Source: Solwaraspora sp. WMMA2056
GTDB taxonomy: Bacteria; Actinomycetota; Actinomycetes; Mycobacteriales; Micromonosporaceae
Length of the DNA: 64,000 nucleotides
Assembly: GCF_030345095.1 (NCBI RefSeq)
Contig: NZ_CP128360.1
Span: 62,001 to 126,000 of the forward strand
Reading direction: 5' to 3'
Shown: in pieces, positions 49,845 through 58,567 of the stretch
How positions within the stretch are numbered: the first letter of the stretch is position 1
Layout of the letters: each line of letters begins with the position of its first letter
The notes under the pieces: generated by a model
Databases searched by the model: none
Told to the model about the DNA's origin: nothing
Seen by the model: the letters and a program-made list of their open reading frames with translations, nothing else
Program-made: the position numbers and the translations under genes

Positions 49845-52058
49845 GTGACTCCCGCTCTGCCCACCACCGCCACGCCCGGACAGTCGACGCCGTCCCGCCC
49901 CGCCGGCCAGAGTCAGGGCCGGGTCGGCGGCCGCAGCAGCGGCAGTGCCAGCGGCCGGGGCAGCGGCCGGCCGAGCGCCGACGAGCTGCTCGCCGCCGCC
50001 GTCGGCGCGGTCCCCGGCGGCGCGGCCCGGCCCGGCCAGCAGGAGATGACCGCGGCGATCGCCGACGCGGTCCGCAGCCGTACGCACCTGCTGGTCCAGG
50101 CCGGCACCGGCACCGGCAAGTCGCTGGCCTACCTGGCACCGGCGTTGACCGTCGACGGCCCGGTGGTGGTCTCCACCGCCACCCTGGCGCTGCAGTCCCA
50201 ACTGGTCGAACACGACCTGCCCCGGATCGCCGACGCCGCCGAGCCGATCCTGCGCCGCCGACCGACGTTCGCCGTGCTCAAGGGGCGGCACCACTACCTG
50301 TGCCTGGCCCGGCTGGAGGCCTCCGACGAGGAGGAGCCGGCCGACCTGTTCGACACCTCCGGCGGCGGCGGCGAGCGCAACGGCGGCACCGGCGGAGGTG
50401 GCGGCATCCAGTGGCTCGGGGCCGCCGGCCGGCTCGGCAAACAGGTCCAGCGGCTGCGCGACTGGGCGATGGAGACCGAGACCGGCGACCGCGACGAGCT
50501 CGACCCCGGCGTCGACGACACCGTGTGGCGGCAGGTGTCGATGCCGGCCCGCGAATGCGTCGGCGCCAGCCGCTGCCCGTACGGCGACGAATGCTTCGCC
50601 GAGGCGTCCCGGGCGCGGGCCCGGGAGGCCGACGTGGTCGTCACCAACCACAGCCTGCTCGCCGTCGACATGCTCGCCGGCCGGCAGATCGTGCCGCCGC
50701 ACAAGCTGCTGATCGTCGACGAGGCCCACGAGCTGGTCGACCGGGTGTCGTCGGCCGCCCAGGCGGAGCTGACCCCGGACGCCGTGGACCGGGCCGCCCG
50801 TCGGGCCCGGCCGCTGCTGCCGCCGGATACCGCCGAGGCGTTGACCGAGGCCGGCGACGCCCTCGCCGTCGGCCTCGCCGAAACCCCCGCCGGGCGGTTG
50901 ACCACCGGGCTGCCGCAGCCGCTGCAGGAGGCGTGCACCCTGCTGGAGGCGGCCACCCGGGCAGCGCTGGACAAGATCGGCGACGTCAAGGCCGACGACC
51001 CGGACCCGGTGCGCAAGCAGCAGTCCAAGGCGGTGCTGGACGAGTTGTCGACGACCGCGCAACGGCTGCTCGACGAGGCCGAGCACGACGTGGCCTGGGT
51101 GGAGAAACCCGAAGGCCCGGCCGCCGGCCGCCGGGCCCTGGTGGTCGCGCCGCTGTCCGTCGCCGGCACCCTGGCCACCCATCTGTACGCGGAGCGGACC
51201 GTCGTCGCCACCTCGGCGACGCTGACCCTCGGCGGCCGGTTCGACACCGTCGCCCGGTCGCTGGGTCTGGAGACCGTCGGCCCGGCACCGGCCGCCGACC
51301 CCGCCCGGCCCGGCATCCCGGGGCGCGCCGGGGCGGCGGCGTCCGAGGCCAAGGCCACGCTGCCCGTGCAGGTCACCGCCGAGGACCTGTCCTGGCGGTC
51401 GCTCGATGTCGGTTCCCCGTTCGACTACCCCAAGCAGGGCATCCTGTACGTCGCCGCGCACCTGCCCCGGCCGACGGTCTCCGGGTTGCCGGCCCAGGCC
51501 GGGGAGGAGCTGCTGTCGCTGATCGGCACCCTTGGTGGCCGTACCCTCGGGTTGTTCTCGTCGCGACGGGCCGCGCAGCAGGCCGCGGAGCTGGTCCGGG
51601 CGCGGACCGGGCTGACCGTGCTGGTGCAGGGCGAGCAGGCGCTGCCGCTGCTGGTCCGCCAGTTCCGGCAGGACCGGGCCAGCTGCCTGTTCGGGGTGAT
51701 GTCGCTGTGGCAGGGCGTCGACGTGCCGGGTGACGCCTGCCAGCTGGTGGTGATCGACCGGCTGCCGTTCCCCCGGCCCGACGAGCCGTTGGCTGCCGCC
51801 CGCGCCGCCGCCGTCGACGCCACCGGCGGCTCCGGCTTCGCCGCCGTCAGTGTGCCGATCGCCGCCGTCCGCCTCGCCCAGGGCGCCGGCCGGCTGATCC
51901 GCGCGAACGGCGACCGTGGCGTGGTCGCGGTGCTGGACTCCCGGTTGGAGACCGCCCGAGGCTACGGCGCGTTCCTGCGCCGGTCGCTGCCACCGTTCTG
52001 GTACACCACCCGCCCGGAGGTCGTCCAGGGCGCGCTCCGCCGGCTGGCCGCCAGCTGA
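49845..52058 (+). CDS. dinG: DinG/XPD-type ATP-dependent DNA helicase
   Basis: This 737-residue SF2 helicase has a low-complexity Ser/Gly N terminus (about 1-45), Walker A AGTGTGKS (86-93), an iron-sulfur domain with four Cys (HHYLC, REC, SRC, DEC), the DEAH box IVDEAHEL, and C-terminal motifs MSLWQGVDVPGD and QGAGRLIR. DinG-family helicases unwind D-loops, R-loops or G-quadruplexes. The GTG at 49845 lies 6 bases after TACTGT (leaderless). A disordered Gly-rich insertion (SGGGGERNGGTGGGGG) lies between the first Cys and the rest of the cluster. It is not preceded by other repair genes. Confidence 0.92.
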   Translation: MTPALPTTATPGQSTPSRPAGQSQGRVGGRSSGSASGRGSGRPSADELLAAAVGAVPGGAARPGQQEMTAAIADAVRSRTHLLVQAGTGTGKSLAYLAPALTVDGPVVVSTATLALQSQLVEHDLPRIADAAEPILRRRPTFAVLKGRHHYLCLARLEASDEEEPADLFDTSGGGGERNGGTGGGGGIQWLGAAGRLGKQVQRLRDWAMETETGDRDELDPGVDDTVWRQVSMPARECVGASRCPYGDECFAEASRARAREADVVVTNHSLLAVDMLAGRQIVPPHKLLIVDEAHELVDRVSSAAQAELTPDAVDRAARRARPLLPPDTAEALTEAGDALAVGLAETPAGRLTTGLPQPLQEACTLLEAATRAALDKIGDVKADDPDPVRKQQSKAVLDELSTTAQRLLDEAEHDVAWVEKPEGPAAGRRALVVAPLSVAGTLATHLYAERTVVATSATLTLGGRFDTVARSLGLETVGPAPAADPARPGIPGRAGAAASEAKATLPVQVTAEDLSWRSLDVGSPFDYPKQGILYVAAHLPRPTVSGLPAQAGEELLSLIGTLGGRTLGLFSSRRAAQQAAELVRARTGLTVLVQGEQALPLLVRQFRQDRASCLFGVMSLWQGVDVPGDACQLVVIDRLPFPRPDEPLAAARAAAVDATGGSGFAAVSVPIAAVRLAQGAGRLIRANGDRGVVAVLDSRLETARGYGAFLRRSLPPFWYTTRPEVVQGALRRLAAS

Positions 52059-52098
52059 CCGGTGCCCCGCGTAGGGCGTGGTCGCCCGGGCGGCACCG

Positions 52099-53391
52099 TC
52101 ACGGCGGGGTCGAGCGGATCACCACCGCTTCCGGCACCGGGGGCGGCACCGCGACGTGCCGCCGCCGGGCCAGCCGGCGGACAGCCGTGTTGAGCACCGC
52201 GATCAGCGGTACGGCGACCAGCGCGCCGACGATGCCGGCCAGCACCATGCCGGCGGTCACCGCCAGCACCACCGCCAACGGATGGATCGCCACCGCCCGG
52301 CCCATGATCAGCGGCTGCAGGACGTTGCCCTCCAGCTGCTGCACCCCGATGACCACCCCGAGGATGATCAGCGCGGTGACCCAGCCGCTGTCGACGAGCG
52401 CCACCAGGATCGCCACCGCACCGGACAGGGTCGCCCCGACGATCGGGATGAACGCGCCGAGGAACACCAGCGCGGCCAGCGCGAACGCGAACGGGATGTC
52501 GAACAGCACCAGGAAGATGCCGATGCCGACGGCGTCGATGAACGCCACCAGCACCGTCGCCCGGACGTAGGCGACCAGGGTCAACCAGGAGGCCCGGCCG
52601 GCGTCGTCGACCCGCCACCGGGCACCGGTCGGGAACAGCCCCACCATGAACCGCCAGATCTTCTGGCCGTCGCGCAGGAAGAAGAAGGTCGCGAAGAGCA
52701 CCAGCAGGGCACCGGTGAACAGCTCCACGACGGTGCCGGCGGTGGAGACCGCGCCGCTGGTCAACGTCTGGGTGTTCTCGTTGATCCAGTTCTGGCCGGC
52801 CTCGATGTACTGGTCGAGCTGCCCGTCGGACATGTTCAGCGGGCCGGTGCGCATCCAGTCCTGGATCTGGCTGATCCCGGCGGATGCCTTCACGCTCAGG
52901 TCCGGCAGGCCGGTGATGAACTCGTTGACCACCATCGTCAACGTGCCGACGACACCGGCCAGCCCGGCGATCAGCACCACGGCGGTGGCCAGGGTGCGCG
53001 GCACCCGGGCCCGCAGCAGCCAGCCGACCGCCGGGGCGAGCAGCGCAGCGAGCAGCAACGCCACCAGCAGCGGAATGACGACGATCCGGACCCTGCCGAT
53101 GACCGCCAGCAGCGCCCAGCCGACGATGCCGATGACGATCAGTCGCCACGACCAGGCGGCAGCCAGCCGCAGCGCGTGCGGTACGTCCGCGTCGTCGCGG
53201 CTGCTGGTCGACAGGTGACCGTCACCCGGCGGGGGGACCTCGGCCACCTCGTCGGCGACCGGATCGAGCCCGTCGACGTCGCTCGTGCTGCCCCGCCGCG
53301 ACCGCTCCCGCTCCCGCGCCGTGCGCACCGACTGACGTCCGGCCTCGTACGCCTGGCGCAGCCGCCGTCTCATCTGCTGAAGCCGGCTCAA
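52099..53391 (-). CDS. AI-2E family transporter
   Basis: This protein of about 430 residues has a long basic cytoplasmic N terminus (RLRQAYEAGRQSVRTARERE) and eight or so membrane spans of the AI-2E exporter/YdgG-PerM family. The family blocks FFFLRDGQKIWRFM and FLGAFIPIVGATLSG, and VQQLEGNVLQPLIMGR, are present. Members export autoinducer-2 or act as ion antiporters; the function here is open. The start is uncertain: a TTG at 53391 has GAGGGGG at good spacing, and an outer GTG at 53445 is in frame. Confidence 0.88.
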   Translation of the reverse strand: MSRLQQMRRRLRQAYEAGRQSVRTARERERSRRGSTSDVDGLDPVADEVAEVPPPGDGHLSTSSRDDADVPHALRLAAAWSWRLIVIGIVGWALLAVIGRVRIVVIPLLVALLLAALLAPAVGWLLRARVPRTLATAVVLIAGLAGVVGTLTMVVNEFITGLPDLSVKASAGISQIQDWMRTGPLNMSDGQLDQYIEAGQNWINENTQTLTSGAVSTAGTVVELFTGALLVLFATFFFLRDGQKIWRFMVGLFPTGARWRVDDAGRASWLTLVAYVRATVLVAFIDAVGIGIFLVLFDIPFAFALAALVFLGAFIPIVGATLSGAVAILVALVDSGWVTALIILGVVIGVQQLEGNVLQPLIMGRAVAIHPLAVVLAVTAGMVLAGIVGALVAVPLIAVLNTAVRRLARRRHVAVPPPVPEAVVIRSTPP

Positions 53392-53573
53392 GCGCACCCC
53401 CTCTGATCTGTCCCAGCCTGGTACACGGTAGTCCTCAGCAGCCACGAATCGGCCCCGGCGCAGCCCTGATTCCTCCCGGATGTGCCCGGGAACATGTCCG
53501 GCTCAAACCCTGAGACCGACTACCGCAACCACCCGGGGCCGACCGACGATGGCCACGCGGTACGGTTCGGAAC

Positions 53574-53912
53574 GTGACCGCCGACCCGCCGCACGACAAC
53601 GGCCTGCCGATCCGCCTGCTGCACGACCGGGTGCTGGTCAAACTCGAAGGCGCCGAGGGCGAACGCCGCTCCACCGCCGGCATCGTCATCCCGGCGACCG
53701 CCTCGATGGGTCGCCGACTGTCCTGGGCGACCGCCGTCGGCGTCGGCCCCAACGTACGGTCGATCGTCAACGGCGACCGGGTGCTGTTCGACCCGGAGGA
53801 CCGTTCCGAGGTCGAGTTGCAGGGCCGCGACTACGTCCTGCTGCGCGAACGCGACGTGCACGCCGTCGCCGCCCGCCGCGTCGAACCCGACTCCACCGGC
53901 CTCTACCTCTGA
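53574..53912 (+). CDS. GroES-like co-chaperonin domain protein
   Basis: This 112-residue protein has a Cpn10 fold: IRLLHDRVLVKLEGAEGERRSTAGIVIP, then NGDRVLFDPEDRSEVELQGRDYVLLRERDVHAV. The mobile loop (ERRSTAGIVIP) is present, but the protein is longer than classical GroES at both ends and no groEL follows. Stand-alone GroES-like paralogues are common in Micromonosporaceae; the role is unclear. The GTG at 53574 lies 7 bases after TACGGT, a leaderless start. The sequence lacks the conserved dome-loop residues of GroES proper. Confidence 0.88.
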   Translation: MTADPPHDNGLPIRLLHDRVLVKLEGAEGERRSTAGIVIPATASMGRRLSWATAVGVGPNVRSIVNGDRVLFDPEDRSEVELQGRDYVLLRERDVHAVAARRVEPDSTGLYL

Positions 53913-54054
53913 CTCTGCGCTGACTCCTCGGCCCTGCCGCTCACCGGGGCCGCTTGCGTTTGGCGTCGCCTTGATCCACTGCGCCCCATCGACTCGACAC
54001 GCCGACGCCACGTCAGATCACCCGCATCCGATGCCGCGCCAAAGGGTGCCGACC

Positions 54055-54630
54055 CTATTTCGGTGGTTCGAGCCAGGCGAGTGGTTGTCCGGCCAGGGCG
54101 GCGTCCGCGAGGCGGTGGGCCGAGGCGGTCTTGAGGGCGGCGCGGGAACTGTCGATCCAGCGTTGGACGTTGTCGATGCCCTGGTGGCGGTACTCGACGG
54201 CTTGGACGAGCAGTTCGAGTTTGTCGGCGTCACGGGCGACGACCGCTTCGAGGGTTTCGCCGGCTTCGTACTCGGCGACGGCGGCGGTGATGACCTCGGC
54301 GACGTCCGGTGGGCAGTCGGCGACCTGGTCGGCGGTGACGGCAGTGCTGGGTGCTGCTGTGAGGTACCGCTTCGCGATGTGCGGCAGGTCGGTGGTGCGG
54401 GTCTCCTGGGTGTCGTGCAGGACGCAGAGCATGGTGACCTTGGCCGGGTCGGCGCCTTCCATCGCGGCGAGCATCATGCCGACGATCGCCGTACGAAACG
54501 AGTGGTCGGCGATGGACTCGGGCTGGGCGACGCCAGCGAACCACCAGCCGGTGCGGGCGGCGCGTTTGAGTACGCCGGTCTCGAAGATGAACTTCATCGC
54601 GCCGGCGGTGTCGTCGTGGTTGTCGCTCAT
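54055..54630 (-). CDS. HD-domain phosphohydrolase (YfbR-like)
   Basis: This 191-residue protein has the HD metal site: His in IADHSFRTA, the His-Asp pair in VLHDTQETRTTDLPH, and Asp in ARDADKLELLVQAVEY. This layout is that of YfbR-type 5'-deoxynucleotidases, which dephosphorylate deoxynucleoside monophosphates. The ATG at 54630 overlaps the stop of the upstream XRE-type gene by 4 bases (ATGA). That gene is broken by a frameshift, so translation coupling may be altered. Confidence 0.9.
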   Translation of the reverse strand: MSDNHDDTAGAMKFIFETGVLKRAARTGWWFAGVAQPESIADHSFRTAIVGMMLAAMEGADPAKVTMLCVLHDTQETRTTDLPHIAKRYLTAAPSTAVTADQVADCPPDVAEVITAAVAEYEAGETLEAVVARDADKLELLVQAVEYRHQGIDNVQRWIDSSRAALKTASAHRLADAALAGQPLAWLEPPK

Positions 54631-55746
54631 CTGCTCGTTCCTGTGCCGGGAAACCCGTTGGTACGCAGGCTGTAAAGCACTGAGGTTAGCTCCTGCCGGG
54701 ACTGGCCGGAGATCGTGTCGCTGTCCAGGAGTGCGGGGCTGCGGTCGACGAGGGTGCGGGCGCTGTCGGGGTCAGCGTGGATGAGTGTGCGCCGGGCAGT
54801 GAGCAGAGACCAGAGGTTGTGGATGTTGAGGTCGATGAACGGGTGACCGGGTTCCAGGCGGTGTACCAGGTGTCGTAGAAGTCGGGACCCGTACCAACTG
54901 GAGGTGGAAGCGGGCATGAAGGCGTCGTCACGCTGGCGGTAGGGGATCTCGCCGACCCAGTAGGCGGAGTAGTTGATGGCTGCGCGTTCGCATGCGTCGT
55001 CCGGGTGGGCTCTGGCGATGAAGTCCCGGAGCGGTTCAGGGTTGCCCTGCTTCGCTAGCGAGGTGGCTACAGACCTGGCGTCGGGCCATTTCGGCGACCA
55101 CGTATGAAAGGTAAGCCTACGGCGGGCGTTGGTGGCGGTGTCCTGGGCGAGCCAGGCTTCGGAGGTGCCGCTGGGGTCCATGCCGGCTAGGAAGCATGCT
55201 TGCCGGTGCAGGAGCAGATGCGGTTGACGTTGACCTGCGGCACGCTCGGCGAGTACCTGCAGGTGAGTGAAAAATGCTCGGCGTTCGTCGGCGGACAGCA
55301 GCGGGCTGGCAGCCACCGGTCCACGACGGCGCTGCGGAGCCTGGCGGCTCTGGATGAAAGCGGGTGTCTGACCGATCACCGTCCAGAGTAGTAGATCGGT
55401 GAGGCGGTGGGTAAGGACTGACCAGCCGAGCGGTTGCTCGGCGATGTCGGTGCGTTCGATCCTGTCGTTCAGCACTGACGTGAGGATGAAGTCAGCCTCG
55501 ACGGCGTCCTCGATCGCGGAGAGCAGGGTGGGGTCTGCACCGAGCCTGCCGTGTTGCTACTGCCTGCCCTAACGGCACGGCCGCGAACGGTCGACGTCCA
55601 GATTCCCAGCTCTGCACGGTCGTGCGCTCAACGGAGAGTTCTGTAGCGAGCTGTTCCTGAGTCAACGGGACGGATTCCCGGATGAGCTTCAACAGGTATC
55701 CGGTTGTGTCACCGCGCTGGCGGCTTGATCGTGCGAGATCTGCCAT
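54627..55746 (-). pseudogene. XRE-family regulator split by a frameshift
   Basis: The N-terminal part (55746 down to about 55545) encodes a helix-turn-helix (LTQEQLATELSVERTTVQSWE) that runs into AVPLGQAVATRQ. In that frame it then reads low-complexity Arg/Pro residues to a stop at 55492. The expected continuation, LGADPTLLSAIEDAVEAD then LNDRIERTDIAEQPL, is present in another frame and runs intact to 54627. The break lies at about 55540-55555 and no slippery sequence is obvious there. It may be a true pseudogene or a sequencing error. The start ATG at 55746 has AGGG upstream. The C-terminal part overlaps the HD-domain gene (ATGA). Confidence 0.75.
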
Positions 55747-55984
55747 GCATATCCCTACGTCGACCGGCGGTTTACGTTTGTACCGGGGAGGGCTCTGAAG
55801 CGGTTCTGGCCGCCTACCTACTCGTACTGCCGGTGAGTCCTACGAACCTCGCCCCGATCGTAGCGTTGTGGCTACCGAACGTGCCAAGTGTGGACACGTA
55901 CCGGTTAGCCGGCGGCGGCCTCGGGGTTGTCGTGGAGAGCCACCTCGGGGTCGCCGCCCTTCCAACTCGCTTCGAGGGGGCATC
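55747..55984. other. Divergent intergenic region
   Basis: It lies between the broken XRE gene (minus) and the three-gene cassette (plus). No credible gene was found. It ends with GAGGGGG, the binding site of the cassette's first gene. Confidence 0.4.
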
Positions 55985-56158
55985 GTGTTCGGGAAGTGGT
56001 TTCAGCGTGCGGACGTACCGGTGGATGTGGTGTATCCGGTGCCGGGCCGGCGGCGGTTCGCCGAGGTGAGCGCGTCGCCGCCGGATCGGCGGCCGGCGAC
56101 CCGTACTGATCGGGCGTCGCGGCGGGGTGGTAACGCCGGCCGGCACTTCCTGCCGTGA
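55985..56158 (+). CDS. 57-residue hypothetical protein, first gene of a GTGA-linked cassette
   Basis: The ORF begins at the GTG at 55985 behind GAGGGGG and encodes VFGKWFQRADVPVDVVYPV, then an Arg-rich disordered tail ending AGRHFLP. No domain was recognised. Its stop overlaps the start of the next gene by 4 bases (GTGA). The strong binding site and coupling support it as real, although the sequence is short. Confidence 0.6.
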   Translation: MFGKWFQRADVPVDVVYPVPGRRRFAEVSASPPDRRPATRTDRASRRGGNAGRHFLP

Positions 56159-56424
56159 GGACACCCGCAGCCGGTAGGGGGCCGGTGCATGAGCCGGTGC
56201 GGCCGTCGTGGTGGTGTGCGGTGTGTCCGGACGGGACGCCGTGGCCGTGTCCGCCGGGTCGGGTGCAGTTGGCGCAGGCCTACGTGGGTGAGCCGGTCGC
56301 GTTGTCGGTGGACGTCGGTGAACTGTTGCCGGTGGCGGCGCGGGAGGCCGGCATCACCGATCCGCGCGAGTTGTATGAACGGTTCGTGGCGTGGACGTGG
56401 ATCGACGCGGGAGGCCGCCGGTGA
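56155..56424 (+). CDS. 89-residue protein with CxxC-like Trp/Cys motif
   Basis: This 89-residue protein has the motif WWCAVCPDGTPWPCP (residues about 19-33), with three Cys that could bind a metal or form a rubredoxin-like knuckle. A helical segment follows (AYVGEPVALSVDVGELL, then AAREAGITDPRELYERF). The GTG at 56155 overlaps the upstream stop, and the end overlaps the next GTG. Similar small proteins occur upstream of XRE/TPR regulators in Micromonosporaceae; the function is unknown. Confidence 0.75.
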   Translation: MRTPAAGRGPVHEPVRPSWWCAVCPDGTPWPCPPGRVQLAQAYVGEPVALSVDVGELLPVAAREAGITDPRELYERFVAWTWIDAGGRR

Positions 56425-57611
56425 CCGTGGGCGTGGGTCGTCGGGTCGCGCTGTGGCGGGTACGGCGGCAGATGACGCAGCAGGTGTTCGCCGATCGGAT
56501 CGGCCGGTCGAAGAGCTGGGTCGACAAGGTCGAACGCGGCGTCCGCAGACTGGACAGGTTTTCGGTGATCCGGCAGGTCGCCGAGGTGCTGCGGGTCGAC
56601 CCGGCGGAGTTGCTCGACGGCGGCGAGGGTCGGCCGCAGACCGGTGAGGCGACGGCCGGTGTCGACGCGGTCCGGGCAGCGCTGGCCAGCTACGCCGTAT
56701 TCGGCACCGCACCTGGCGGTGTGTCGCCGACGTTGTCGGGGGAGACGGTGCGGCGGGTGGAGCATGCGTGGGCGACGTACCGGCACGGCGACTATCCCCG
56801 ACTGCTGCGGGCGGCACCCGAGTTGCTGGACACCGCCCGCCGGTTGCGTTCCGCCCGGCCGGAGCACGGCGCGGAGTTGGTGGTGCGGGCGTACCGGGTC
56901 ACCGCGCTGGTGCTGATCAAGGTCGGCGAGCCGGACCTGGCGTGGCTGGCCGCCGACCGGGCGCTCGCCGCAGCCGACGGCGACGTGGTGTCGGCCGGGT
57001 CGGCGGTGGTGCCACTCGCCCAGGCCCTACGGGCCCTCGACCAGCCCCGACTCGCGATGGCGGCGACGATCACCGCCGCCGACCGGGTAGCCGCGTCAAC
57101 CGGAGGAGCCGCGTCGACAGAACGGCAGTCGGTGTACGGGACGCTGCTGCTGCAGGCGGCCCTTGCCGCCGCCGGGAGCGGCGACACCCACAGCGCCAGC
57201 GAACTCCTCACCCAAGCCGCCACCGTCGCCGGGCAGGTCGGTGACGGGCAGGACTACCGCACCTCCACGTTCGGCCCAGCCGCCGTCGAACTGGCGCACG
57301 TCGTGGCGGCCGTCGAGTCAGGCGACGCCCACCAGGCCGTACGCCGACACGACACCGCCACCAGCCGACAACTCTGGCAGGGACTACCCGCCGAACACCG
57401 GGCCGCGTACCTGCTCGACGCCGCCCGCGCCCACCTCGACACCGGCGACACCGCCGGAGCGGGACGGTGGCTCGTCGACGCCGACCGCGTCGCACCGGCT
57501 GAAATCCGCGCCCGACCCTCCGCCCGTACCCTCGTCGCTGAGATCGCCCGCACCGGAGGGCACGCCGCCGGCGTCGCCCGACTGGCCACGGCGCTCGGGC
57601 TCACCCGTTAG
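56421..57611 (+). CDS. XRE-family regulator with TPR-like C-terminal domain
   Basis: This 396-residue protein has a helix-turn-helix at about 1-65 (LWRVRRQMTQQVFADRIGRSKSWVDKVE). A long helical region follows whose repeated pattern (VVRAYRVTALVLIKVGEPDLAWLAADRAL and so on) looks like TPR-type helical repeats that bind a peptide or small ligand. Such XRE/TPR proteins include quorum-sensing and developmental regulators of actinomycetes. The GTG at 56421 overlaps the previous stop (GTGA). It is the last gene of a three-gene cassette; its stop lies 10 bases from the convergent MerR gene end. Confidence 0.88.
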   Translation: MTVGVGRRVALWRVRRQMTQQVFADRIGRSKSWVDKVERGVRRLDRFSVIRQVAEVLRVDPAELLDGGEGRPQTGEATAGVDAVRAALASYAVFGTAPGGVSPTLSGETVRRVEHAWATYRHGDYPRLLRAAPELLDTARRLRSARPEHGAELVVRAYRVTALVLIKVGEPDLAWLAADRALAAADGDVVSAGSAVVPLAQALRALDQPRLAMAATITAADRVAASTGGAASTERQSVYGTLLLQAALAAAGSGDTHSASELLTQAATVAGQVGDGQDYRTSTFGPAAVELAHVVAAVESGDAHQAVRRHDTATSRQLWQGLPAEHRAAYLLDAARAHLDTGDTAGAGRWLVDADRVAPAEIRARPSARTLVAEIARTGGHAAGVARLATALGLTR

Positions 57612-57620
57612 GCATCCGGT

Positions 57621-58479
57621 TCAGGAACCCGGGCGTTCAGTCGGCTGCCAGTGGGTCTCGGCGAGGAGTTGTGTCATGCGTTCCACACAGCGTTTCCGGG
57701 CAGGTGACCAGTCGTAGGGCATCTTCGTGACTGCTTCGAAGGCGCTCATCCGAGGGCCCTTCTCCTCCGTCGGCTCGGCGTCGTCGATCTCGAAGAGCTG
57801 CTCCTCAGCCGCATCCAACCCGGCTGACTCGACTGCCCGATCCAGGGCTATCTGGTGGGCGCATCGCTGAACGGCGAGTTCCTCCACCCGGGGGTCCTCG
57901 GGGTCCACGCTGTCATCCAGAGCCGCCTCGGCCGCGTCCAGACGCTCCTGCTCCGCCCGCAGATCAGGGTCGGTGGCAAGCACGATGAACACGCTGGCCT
58001 GGACAGCGGCGCCCAGCGGGCCGAAGATGCGTTCCGTGACCAGCAGCGCGTCCAGGTCGGCGGGGCGCAGTGCACCCGGCGGCAGGTGGGCGAGCCGGTC
58101 CGTGACCAGTTCGGAGAGCAGCCCCAGCGGGCTGCCCACGGCCTGAAGGCGTTGGACGGCCGCGCGTTGGCGACTGATGTCGGCCTCCTGGGCAGCCAGG
58201 GTCTGCGCCAACCGGCCCAGCATCTCCCCGATGTCCCGGGTCCCCTCGAAGGCGGCCCGCATGTCGTCGAGGCTGATGCCGGCATCCGCCATCTTGCGGA
58301 CCCACAGCAGGCGGATCATGTCGTCGTAGCCGTAGCGGCGACGACCGTCCACGCCTCGCTCGGGCTCCGGCAACAGACCGATCTGGTGGTAGTGGCGGAT
58401 GGCGCGGCGTGGTCCCAGCGAAGACGGCCGCATCACCGATCTTGACCTGCCGGGGAGGCATGACGGAGGAGTACGTCAC
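57621..58479 (-). pseudogene. MerR-family regulator interrupted by a frameshift
   Basis: The N-terminal frame starts at the GTG at 58479 (AAAGG upstream) and reads PPRQVKIGDAAVFAGTTPR, the expected MerR beginning. The continuation AIRHYHQIGLLPEPERG and the rest of the protein lie in another frame from about 58415 down to 57621. The break falls in a GCGCGCC-like tract (about 58405-58410), as if two bases were lost. The remaining helix-turn-helix and a C-terminal helical domain (PVFIVLATDPD-like) are otherwise intact. This may be genuine decay or an error in a GC-rich run. Confidence 0.72.
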
Positions 58480-58503
58480 AGGCTGAGCCTTTCGTGCTGA
58501 GGT

Positions 58504-58537
58504 GTCTCGAGGAGACCACATGCCACTACGGCATGTG
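58504..58537. promoter_or_regulatory. Two adjacent hairpins upstream of the MerR gene
   Basis: GTCTC-GAG-GAGAC (58504-58516) and CACATGCC-ACTAC-GGCATGTG (58517-58537) abut each other 25 bases upstream of the MerR GTG. The second is an exact 8-bp inverted repeat and a candidate MerR-type operator. It also lies just beyond the PrsW stop and could be part of its terminator. Confidence 0.45.
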
Positions 58538-58567
58538 CAGCAACAGCAGCCAGGCGAGCCGACACCG

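Noticed and set aside
49194-51461. 755-codon open frame antisense to the DinG-like gene
   Set aside because: Only its last 168 residues (DUF402) are protein-like; the rest is a shadow of the helicase.
56644-57244. Alternative overlapping plus-strand frames inside the XRE/TPR gene
   Set aside because: Arg-rich shadows; the in-frame XRE/TPR product has a clear helix-turn-helix.
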